In this document: in pieces, positions 6,308 to 11,127 of the stretch
Numbering within the stretch: position 1 is the stretch's first letter
Layout: every line of letters starts with the position of its first letter
Source of the DNA: Chloroflexota bacterium
GTDB lineage: Bacteria > Chloroflexota > UBA5177 > JANWHV01
Assembly (NCBI GenBank): GCA_025450375.1
Contig: JANWHO010000073.1
Coordinates: 1-11,127 of the forward strand
Direction of reading: 5' to 3'
Length of the DNA: 11,127 bases
Program-made: the position numbers and the translations under genes
Notes under the pieces: model-generated
Told to the model about the DNA's origin: nothing
What the model saw: the letters and a program-made list of their open reading frames with translations, nothing else
Databases searched by the model: none

Positions 6308-6811
6308 ATGAAGAGAACAGTCACTTTACTTCTGGTCCTGGCCTGCATGCTGCTCGTGTTTGCACCCCGCTCCACGGCAGCGGCCACGCGACAGGGCCTG
6401 TCGACCGATGAGGCCGCCAACGAAGCCCTGGTGCTTCGCTTCCTGTATGAGGGGGTGGATCAACGCAACTTCGCGGTGCTCAACGATGTGATGGCCCCCA
6501 CCTTTGTGAGCCACAGCCCCTTTGGTACAGGCACCGGAATCCCGACCTATGAGAAGGTTCTGGGCGCGCTTTACACCGCGTTTCCCGATATCCAACTTCA
6601 TCTCGTCGAAGTGGCTGCGACTGGCGATACCGTCGTCGTACGTGATTTCACCACTGCCACACAGAATGGCGCCTTTCTGGGTATCCCCGCGACAGGCAAG
6701 AAGGTCGGATGGACGGAGTTGCTGCTCTATCATCTCTCGCATGGCAAGGTCATTGAGCAGTGGGTAAGCTTCGATGCCCTTGGAATACTCAACCACATCA
6801 AGGGCTCGTGA
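6308..6811 (+). CDS. Secreted SnoaL-like (ester cyclase/NTF2-fold) protein
   Basis: The 167-residue protein has a clear signal peptide (1-26: MKRT, then the hydrophobic run VTLLLVLACMLLVF, then a TAAA-type cleavage site). The mature part is one SnoaL-like domain. Typical segments are VLRFLYEGVDQRNFAVLNDVM, FVSHSPFG, FPDIQLHLVEVAATGDTVVVR, GAFLGIPATGKKV and LSHGKVIEQWVSFDALGIL. The family includes polyketide cyclases and many uncharacterised extracytoplasmic proteins; the substrate cannot be predicted. It starts at ATG 6308 after a weak purine-rich site (AGAAGAG). It lies 153 bases downstream of the sigma factor, which carries its own SnoaL-type domain, and shares its leader with the CMD gene. 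Regulation by that sigma factor is plausible but unproven. Confidence 0.87.
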   Translation: MKRTVTLLLVLACMLLVFAPRSTAAATRQGLSTDEAANEALVLRFLYEGVDQRNFAVLNDVMAPTFVSHSPFGTGTGIPTYEKVLGALYTAFPDIQLHLVEVAATGDTVVVRDFTTATQNGAFLGIPATGKKVGWTELLLYHLSHGKVIEQWVSFDALGILNHIKGS

Positions 6812-6843
6812 CGCGGGCGCTGCAGGTCAGTACTCTGTAGGGC

Positions 6844-6871
6844 GGATGTGAGGGCGGCGCCACCCTCATCC
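6844..6871 (+). terminator. Possible terminator hairpin after the SnoaL-like gene
   Basis: GGAT and GAGGG on the left pair with CCCTC and ATCC on the right, with a 2-base bulge and an 8-base loop. It lies 33 bases past the stop codon and has no T-run after it. A weak or Rho-assisted terminator is possible. Confidence 0.3.
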
Positions 6872-6900
6872 AGCACGTGTACAGGCACACTATCCGCTAC

Positions 6901-7140
6901 CTACTGACCATACCCTACACCGGAATCGGCTAGACGCTGATAGAAGAGCCGCATGCCGCGGGCGAGTGCTTCGGCACAACAGCGGTCGATGACGCGTGCC
7001 GACGGTACGATGATGCGATCTGCGCGCAGGGCCGCCGCTAACTCCTGGGCAATCACAACGGCTTTGCTCGTGCGTAGCGCCACCTCCGTCAGGAAGGCGC
7101 GCCGCCGCCGATACTCCCGCACCGTAAAGGGGCGATAGCC
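6901..7140 (-). pseudogene. Fragment of a Tn3-family transposase N-terminal domain (DUF4158-like)
   Basis: The minus-strand frame reads VGYRPFTVREYRRRRAFLTE, then VALRTSKAVVIAQELAAALR, then ADRIIVPSARVIDRCCAEAL, then ARGMRLFYQRLAD. This matches the N-terminal DUF4158 region of Tn3-family transposases, with the GYRPF motif and the 'LRxxRIIxPxxxxIDRxxAEALxR' pattern. Only about 75 residues of a roughly 1,000-residue protein remain. Recognisable similarity starts at GYRPF (codon near 7140) and ends near 6925, where an unrelated tail leads to the TAG stop at 6901. An open frame runs upstream to 7233, but that part overlaps a peroxiredoxin-like fragment on the other strand and is not transposase-like. 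It is a dead transposon remnant. Confidence 0.65.
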
Positions 7141-7321
7141 AACGGCGATCGGCTCGGATCTGCCCGCCTTCAACGGCGATGCATCATGGGAACTGCCTCT
7201 GCCGGGAACCTTTGTCGTGGCGTCCGACGGCACGATCCGGCTCGCCTTCGTCGACGCGGACCCCGCGCGGCGTCTGGAGCCTTCAGCGATCCTGGCGGCC
7301 CTGCGCGGCCTGGCCTCCTAA
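7139..7321 (+). pseudogene. 3' fragment of a peroxiredoxin-like (AhpC/TSA, redoxin) gene
   Basis: After an in-frame TAG at 7136-7138, the plus strand reads GSDLPAFNGDASWELPLPGT, then FVVASDGTIRLAFVDADPAR, then RLEPSAILAALRGLAS, ending at TAA 7319-7321. The pattern nGDxSWeLPxPgTFVvxxDGxIrlaFVdxDpxxRlEP is the C-terminal half of peroxiredoxin-like redoxin-domain proteins. The catalytic cysteine region and the start are missing. The fragment abuts the Tn3 transposase fragment on the opposite strand, so the junction near 7140-7150 is a rearrangement point. No ribosome binding site or start lies just upstream, so it is not expected to be translated. Confidence 0.65.
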
Positions 7322-7390
7322 TCTTTACCCACATTTTCTCTCCGGGGGAAGGATACGGATCGCCGCCGGGTCGGAGCGTCCCGAAGCAAG

Positions 7391-7452
7391 GAAGCACTGA
7401 GGGAACGGAGCCATATTCTGTGTCTTCCATTTCCTCCGCGCCTCTGTGCTTC
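7391..7452. repeat. Imperfect palindromic element (dispersed-repeat-like)
   Basis: GAAGCACTGAGGGAACGGAG (7391-7410) is an imperfect reverse complement of CTCCGCGCCTCTGTGCTTC (7434-7452), with mismatches mainly in the centre of the arms. The right half, read in reverse, gives the 'AAGCACAGAGG...GGAGG' style seen in intergenic repeats of several bacterial groups. It sits in a gene-free stretch between the peroxiredoxin fragment and the SDR gene. Whether it is multi-copy in this genome cannot be seen here. Confidence 0.45.
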
Positions 7453-7504
7453 AGGAGGACCGCCGTGTCGGCCGGCATCACGGCATGAACGCGGCGCCCA
7501 CTCG

Positions 7505-7510
7505 TATACT
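7505..7510 (+). promoter_or_regulatory. Candidate -10 element (TATACT) for the SDR gene
   Basis: TATACT lies 49 bases before the SDR start codon, which would give a leader of about 43 bases. No good TTGACA-like -35 is seen at 17-18 bases upstream, so support is limited to the -10 match and its position. Confidence 0.3.
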
Positions 7511-7559
7511 GGAGGACGGGCGCCACGTTCCTGACCGCGAGGGCGCCGGGAGGTTCGGG

Positions 7560-8336
7560 ATGACCCATGTTCGTGATTTGTTTGACCTCTCGGGCCGGGT
7601 GGCGCTGATCACCGGCGGCTCGCGGGGGCTCGGCTTGGAGATGGCGCATGGACTGGGCGAGGCGGGGGCATCGGTGACGATCACCGGTCGCCGCAAGCAA
7701 TGGCTGGAGCCGGCGGAGGCCGAGTTGCGCGCGGCGGGCATCCACGCTCAGGCGACGGAATGCGATGTCACCGATCTCGCCGCTGTGGAGTCCCTGGTCG
7801 ACCGGCTGGTCGCCGAGCAGGGAAAGATCGATATCCTGATCAACAATGCCGGGATTTCCTGGGGAGCGCCGGCCGAGGAAATGGCGTTGGACCGCTTCCG
7901 CGCCGTGCTCGACACCAATGTCAGCGGCGCTTTCCTGCTTTCCCAGGCCGTGGGACGCCGGATGATCCGGCAAGGTGGCGGCGTGCTGCTCAATACCGCC
8001 TCGGTGGCCGGGCTGGCGGGCATATCCCCCTCTATCATGCGCGCGGCCGGCTACCATGCCTCCAAGGGCGCGTTGATTGCTCTTACCCGCCAGCTTGCCG
8101 TCGAGTGGGCGCCTCACGGGATTCGGGTCAATGCGATCGCCCCCGGCTTCTTCCCCAGCCGAATGAGCGAGGGCGTGATCGCCCAGCATGAGGAAGAGAT
8201 GCGGGCGGCCATTCCCATGGGGCGCCTGGGAGGGCCGGATGAGATCAAGGGCGCCGCCCTGTTCCTGGTCTCCGATGCCGCCCGATATGTAACCGGCCAG
8301 GTACTGGTAGTGGATGGCGGCGCGCTAGCGTGGTGA
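7560..8336 (+). CDS. Classical short-chain dehydrogenase/reductase (SDR)
   Basis: This is an NAD(P)(H)-dependent oxidoreductase of 258 residues, the normal SDR size. The open frame extends further upstream, but ATG 7560 is chosen: it has GGGAGG at 7548-7553 with 6-base spacing and gives the family N-terminus FDLSGRVALITGGSRGLG. The cofactor motif TGGSRGLG is at 18-25. Basic residues after strand 2 (TGRRKQ, 42-47) favour NADP(H). CDV at 69-70, NNAG at 95-98 and N120 are present. The catalytic set is S148, Y165 and K169 (YHASK). The ending YVTGQVLVVDGG is typical. The sequence resembles gluconate 5-dehydrogenase/RhlG-like SDRs, but the substrate cannot be assigned. The next gene on the same strand, an M20 amidohydrolase, starts 112 bases later, so co-transcription is possible. 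Confidence 0.92.
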   Translation: MTHVRDLFDLSGRVALITGGSRGLGLEMAHGLGEAGASVTITGRRKQWLEPAEAELRAAGIHAQATECDVTDLAAVESLVDRLVAEQGKIDILINNAGISWGAPAEEMALDRFRAVLDTNVSGAFLLSQAVGRRMIRQGGGVLLNTASVAGLAGISPSIMRAAGYHASKGALIALTRQLAVEWAPHGIRVNAIAPGFFPSRMSEGVIAQHEEEMRAAIPMGRLGGPDEIKGAALFLVSDAARYVTGQVLVVDGGALAW

Positions 8337-8448
8337 GCGCGCCGGGGCGCTGGCTGGGCCGGGGCCAACCGCTGTACTCTATCTCACGGGCTAATCGGTA
8401 TGGTGGTGGCGCCGCCACGTTACGCCCCATGATCGGAGTGTTGAGACC

Positions 8449-9627
8449 ATGCAAGCAGCGTTGACTCCCCTGAAGACGGTGGAAGAGCAGGTAGTGCTGG
8501 ACCGTCGCCATCTCCATGCCCATCCCGAGTTGGGATTCGCGGAGCACGAAACCGCGGCCTTTGTCGCCGAGCGGCTGCGGGCCCTCGGTCTCGATCCGCA
8601 AACCGGGGTGGCGGGCACGGGCGTGGTAGCGTTGATCCAGGGCGCCCGCCCCGGTAAAACGGTGCTGCTTCGGGCCGACATGGACGCGCTGCCGATCGAC
8701 GAACTGAACGAGGTGTCCTATCGATCCCAAACGGCCGGCGTCATGCATGCCTGCGGCCACGACGGCCACACCGCCATTCTTCTCAACGCTGCCCGGCTCC
8801 TGGTGGAGCGGCGGCAACATTTCACCGGTACGATCAAGTTGATATTCCAGCCCTGCGAGGAGATGTTCCCGGGCGGCGCCCTCAAGATGATCGAGGAAGG
8901 CGTCCTGGAGGCTCCGAAGGTGGATGCCGTTTTTGGCCTGCACCTGATGCAGGATCTCCCGCTGGGGATCATTTGCGCCCGGCCCGGTCCTACCATGGCG
9001 GCCGCTGATGGTTTCGAGATCCGGATCACCGGGAAAGGCGGTCACGGAGCCACGCCCGAGTTGTGCATCGACGCGGCGCTGATCGCGGCCCAGGTCACGG
9101 TGGCGCTGCATGCCCTGGTGGCGCGCGAGGTCAAGCCGATCGAACCGGCGGTGATCACGGTGGCGAGCATCCATGCCGGCTCGGCTTTTAACGTGATCCC
9201 CCAGACCGCGGTTCTCACTGGTACGGTGCGCACCTTCAATGCCGAGCTCCGTCGCTACCTAGCCCAGCGCATCGAGGAAGTCGCGGTGGGGGTTGCCCGT
9301 TCGATGCGGGCCGAGTGCGAATGCGACTACCGGTGGGGCAATCCATGTCTGGTCAACGACCCCGCGATGGCCGCCCTGGTGGCGGACGTGGCCCGCGGCA
9401 TCGTGGGGGAGCAGCGGTTCACCAACGGGGAGCCGATCATGGGGGCCGAGGATTTCTCCTCGTTTCTCGAACTTCGGCCTGGATGCTTCTTCTTCGTGGG
9501 GACGCGGAACGAGGAGCGTGGCCTGATCTGGGGCCATCACCACCCGCGGTTCGACGTGGACGAGGCGGCATTGCCCCTGGCGGTTGAGATGATCGTCGCC
9601 GTGGCCGAGCGGTATCTGGCGAGCTGA
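8449..9627 (+). CDS. M20D-family amidohydrolase (hippurate/N-acyl amino acid hydrolase-like)
   Basis: This is a metal-dependent hydrolase of 392 residues, the usual length, that cleaves amide bonds of N-acylated amino acids or similar compounds. The N-terminal RRHLHAHPELGFAEHETA is the family signature. Metal ligands are visible: C102 and H104 in HACGHDGHTA, E137/E138 in FQPCEE, H165 in VFGLHL, and a C-terminal His in WGHHHPRFDVDE. The dimerisation (lid) domain, from about 185 to 300, contains FEIRITGKGGHGATPELCID and SAFNVIPQTAVLTGTVRTF. The late motif MGAEDFSSFLE is intact. GGAG at 8435-8438 precedes ATG 8449. No signal peptide is seen, so the enzyme is cytoplasmic. Related proteins include hippurate hydrolase, N-acetyldiaminopimelate deacetylase and IAA-amino acid hydrolases; the true substrate is open. 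Confidence 0.94.
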   Translation: MQAALTPLKTVEEQVVLDRRHLHAHPELGFAEHETAAFVAERLRALGLDPQTGVAGTGVVALIQGARPGKTVLLRADMDALPIDELNEVSYRSQTAGVMHACGHDGHTAILLNAARLLVERRQHFTGTIKLIFQPCEEMFPGGALKMIEEGVLEAPKVDAVFGLHLMQDLPLGIICARPGPTMAAADGFEIRITGKGGHGATPELCIDAALIAAQVTVALHALVAREVKPIEPAVITVASIHAGSAFNVIPQTAVLTGTVRTFNAELRRYLAQRIEEVAVGVARSMRAECECDYRWGNPCLVNDPAMAALVADVARGIVGEQRFTNGEPIMGAEDFSSFLELRPGCFFFVGTRNEERGLIWGHHHPRFDVDEAALPLAVEMIVAVAERYLAS

Positions 9628-9728
9628 ACGGGCGGCGCGCTTTCGTGCGGGTAGGCGCGCAAAAAAGTACACTCCGACCCGCGGAAACTAGTCTATACCT
9701 CATGAAGGCGACCCCGCCGCTCGGAAAC

Positions 9729-9740
9729 GTCGGCGCCGAC
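9729..9740. other. Perfect 12-bp palindrome between convergent genes
   Basis: GTCGGCGCCGAC is fully self-complementary and lies 4 bases beyond the minus-strand stop codon at 9745. It sits in the 117-base gap between the M20 gene and the convergent PKD-like gene. It could contribute to termination from the right, but there is no T-run. A GCGCGC hairpin upstream is followed by A's, not T's. Confidence 0.25.
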
Positions 9741-9744
9741 TAGC

Positions 9745-10347
9745 TTATTCGGTCTCAACCCGCGGACGCAGGCCCCGCAAGGTCACGCCCAGAACCGCCA
9801 GGCAGACGAGCCCGGCGGCGCCGGAGGCGCCCATCACGAGCAGCCGCTGGTTGCCGCCAAGTACCCCGTTGGCCGCGCCGGCGCTCGTTGCCTGTACCGT
9901 CACCGCCGGCACGACATGCACCTGCGCGCTATCGAACTGCACCCAACGATTCGCGCTGGGATAGTAGTACGCCACCTGCACCCTATACCAGCCGATCCGC
10001 GCGAATTGATGGGTAATGGCCATCCCGGCGCCCGTACCTCCGTCCCCAAGGGTCCAGCGGAAGGGATGGCGGAAAGCCACGCTGGGCAGCGCGGATTGCA
10101 GCTTCCTTGGATCCTCGGCCAGCACTTGCGGGCTGCCGGGGGAAGCTTCTCCCAGGGAGAACGGGGCCCACCAGGCCAGATTGCCGCGGTTGGGCGATGC
10201 GTGATTCAGACCGGCGGGGGCGCCGTTGAATACCATCGACGCCTTGCCGTCTATGGTGCAGGCGGACGCCGACCCAGCGCCCGCGGCCGCCGTCAGGGTG
10301 GTCGCGGTCAGAAACGCGAGGCCGCGGACTCTCGGGCTACCGCACAT
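9745..10347 (-). CDS. Exported PKD-like protein with C-terminal membrane anchor
   Basis: The 200-residue protein has a signal peptide (1-29, ending SASA) with cysteine as the first predicted mature residue (C30). A PKD-like beta-sandwich pattern follows: FRWTLGDGGTGAGMAITHQFARIGWYRVQVAYYY (split here as FRWTLGDG, ITHQFARIGWYRVQVAYYY) with WVQFDSAQVHVV. The GDG and HQF...GWY.V motifs are typical. A hydrophobic helix at about 168-190 and the basic end RGLRPRVETE indicate anchoring to the membrane with a short cytoplasmic tail. It is a paralogue of the gene just upstream: both share CxIDG after the signal peptide, WAPF, an AF-P-W-GDG block and FDxAxxHV. Its ATG overlaps the end of that gene by 11 bases with no obvious ribosome binding site, so translational coupling is likely. 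The function is unknown; surface binding or display is an inference. Confidence 0.82.
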   Translation of the reverse strand: MCGSPRVRGLAFLTATTLTAAAGAGSASACTIDGKASMVFNGAPAGLNHASPNRGNLAWWAPFSLGEASPGSPQVLAEDPRKLQSALPSVAFRHPFRWTLGDGGTGAGMAITHQFARIGWYRVQVAYYYPSANRWVQFDSAQVHVVPAVTVQATSAGAANGVLGGNQRLLVMGASGAAGLVCLAVLGVTLRGLRPRVETE

Positions 10348-10768
10348 GGATCAGGGCATCGTCAAAGAGATACCAGCCCTTCAGGGAGCTGTAATAGGCA
10401 TACAGCTCAACCTTGTACTCACCGGCGCGCCGGTAGGCATGGTGGACGACTACCCCCTGAGTGCTCGTGCCGTCGCCAAAGTGCCACAACCATGGCCGGC
10501 CAAAGGCTTGGGGCAGCAACGACTTCCGCAGGTCGGCAAGATTCTCCTTAAAGGTCACCTTTTTTCCGGCGCGGTACGGGGTGGTGAAAACGAACGGAGC
10601 CCAGCGGTTCAGGCTACCGGGGGTGGTCCGCTCGGGATTCCGGTGGGCTAGCGTCCCATTGCCGGATAGCGAGGGAACCCCATCGATTCCGCACGCCACG
10701 ACGGGCGCCGCCACGGAGAGGGCCACGGCGGTCACCGCGGTGGCCAGACCAACACGCATGCTCTTCAT
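10337..10768 (-). CDS. Secreted PKD-like protein, first gene of a paralogous pair
   Basis: The start is placed at the ATG on 10766-10768 (MKSMRVG), because an AAGGAAGG-type site precedes it and it yields a clean signal peptide (1-25, VGLATAVTAVALSVAAPVVA). A longer open frame upstream lacks coding character. The 143-residue product has C26 as the first mature residue (CGIDGVPSLSGNG). It then has NRWAPFVF and a single PKD-like module, PWLWHFGDGTSTQGVVVHHA with GEYKVELYAYY and WYLFDDALIHV. There is no C-terminal anchor. VVA-C fits signal peptidase I and only partly a lipobox, so it may be secreted or a lipoprotein. It overlaps the next gene, its anchored paralogue, by 11 bases, so the two probably act together at the cell surface. 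I do not recognise a named family beyond PKD. Confidence 0.82.
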   Translation of the reverse strand: MKSMRVGLATAVTAVALSVAAPVVACGIDGVPSLSGNGTLAHRNPERTTPGSLNRWAPFVFTTPYRAGKKVTFKENLADLRKSLLPQAFGRPWLWHFGDGTSTQGVVVHHAYRRAGEYKVELYAYYSSLKGWYLFDDALIHVR

Positions 10769-10772
10769 ATCC

Positions 10773-10848
10773 CGTGCGTCCTTCCTTACCGGCGTTTCGC
10801 CAACCCCGCGTGCGTTACCTCCAGTGTAGCACCACTCCTCGCGTGCGT
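10773..10848 (-). promoter_or_regulatory. Three spaced CGTGCGT repeats upstream of the PKD-like operon
   Basis: CGTGCGT occurs at 10773-10779, 10809-10815 and 10842-10848; the last two extend to CGCGTGCGT. Spacings are 36 and 33 bases, close to whole turns of DNA. They lie just upstream of the PKD-pair start codon. GCTACACT on the minus strand, near 10822-10829, is a possible -10 region. Iterated sites suggest an activator or repressor, but GC-rich 7-mers recur easily. Confidence 0.25.
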
Positions 10849-10962
10849 GGCCGGTGGTACTTTGTAGGGGGCGTACCGACGAATTGTGGTGGGTAACCGC
10901 TCCCAGGACGGCGCAGCCCATTACACTTCAACGGTGTGCCCGCCGCCATCCGGCACCCCGGT

Positions 10963-11127
10963 TCAAGCGGCCAAACGATACTCAAGACCGCGCGACCCCG
11001 TGCTGAGCGGCTTGGCCTCGGGCTGCGCGGAGACGCGGATCCCTATCGCGTTGACCGGTTCGCGTCCTTCGCCGGCTCGCAGTTCATTGGCGACCAACTC
11101 CAGCATGACAGACACGGGCAGGGCCAG
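10963..11127 (-). CDS. 3' end of an unrecognised gene (partial, enters from the right)
   Basis: The minus strand is open from the right edge to TGA at 10965-10963, giving 54 residues. It begins LALPVSVMLELVANELRAGE, continues with EPVNAIGIRVSAQPEAKP, and ends LEYRLAA. Composition and codon use look like genuine coding DNA for this genome. No family is recognised and the start is outside the window. It would be upstream of, and co-directional with, the PKD-like pair, with about 195 bases between its stop and their start. Confidence 0.4.
   Translation of the reverse strand: MALPVSVMLELVANELRAGEGREPVNAIGIRVSAQPEAKPLSTGSRGLEYRLAA

Noticed and set aside
6062..6308. Minus-strand open frames in both repeat copies sharing the peptide VMAGPPSNxAHPHRRRGASL
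   Set aside because: The shared peptide is a by-product of the duplicated tract. Two 1-base indels between the copies shift the frame, the frames overlap confirmed genes, and no ribosome binding site is seen.
7170..8189. Long minus-strand open frame opposite the SDR gene
   Set aside because: It is a composition shadow of high-GC coding DNA. The plus-strand SDR has all catalytic motifs, and the minus product resembles nothing.
9637..9667. GCGCGC hairpin followed by AAAAAA after the M20 gene as an intrinsic terminator
   Set aside because: On the plus strand the run is A, not T. On the minus strand the T-run precedes the hairpin. Neither orientation gives a terminator.
9702..9743. Tiny open frame of 13 codons (MKATPPLGNVGAD)
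   Set aside because: It has no ribosome binding site, it is very short, and it overlaps the 12-bp palindrome. Chance occurrence is the simplest explanation.
1..11127. CRISPR array, tRNA, rRNA, integron or phage structures
   Set aside because: No regularly spaced direct repeats, no tRNA- or rRNA-like sequence and no integrase or phage genes were seen on either strand.

Overview
The window is high-GC bacterial DNA with strong Shine-Dalgarno sites. It carries OmpR-type two-component genes, a SnoaL-domain ECF sigma factor, lactonase-like beta-propeller and PKD-like secreted proteins, and a TATACT-type -10 candidate. I lean towards Chloroflexota (Thermomicrobia-like) or a similar high-GC soil or thermophile lineage. 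This is inference from gene style, not from a marker gene.

Left part (1-3509), all on the plus strand: the 3' part of a beta-propeller protein, a small secreted Met/His-rich protein, then a response regulator and sensor kinase pair. A 15-bp inverted repeat ends exactly where the regulator's ribosome binding site begins. The Met/His-rich protein could be a metal-binding partner or target of the two-component system, but nothing in the sequence proves it.

Middle part (3510-7560) is a mosaic of intact genes among gene debris: a 3' fragment of a haloacid-dehalogenase gene (minus), a carboxymuconolactone decarboxylase/AhpD-like gene, a decayed IS66 transposase end (minus), an ECF sigma factor fused to a SnoaL-like domain, a secreted SnoaL-like protein, a Tn3-type transposase N-domain fragment (minus) joined to a peroxiredoxin-like 3' fragment (plus), and an imperfect palindromic repeat. 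The most notable structure is a duplicated tract of about 155 bp (3723-3878 and 6130-6283, about 92% identical by hand alignment). Each copy begins with the last codons of a sigma-factor gene (FSLPLAR, stop) and ends 21-24 bases before a different start codon: the CMD gene in one case, the SnoaL gene in the other. The two genes therefore share a leader, and joint control by the sigma factor between them is a testable idea. It fits the known genomic association of ECF41-type sigma factors with CMD-family genes.

Right part (7560-11127): a classical SDR oxidoreductase and an M20 amidohydrolase on the plus strand, converging with two overlapping minus-strand genes. These encode paralogous exported PKD-like proteins; the second has a C-terminal membrane anchor. 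The last 165 bases hold the 3' end of an unrecognised minus-strand gene.
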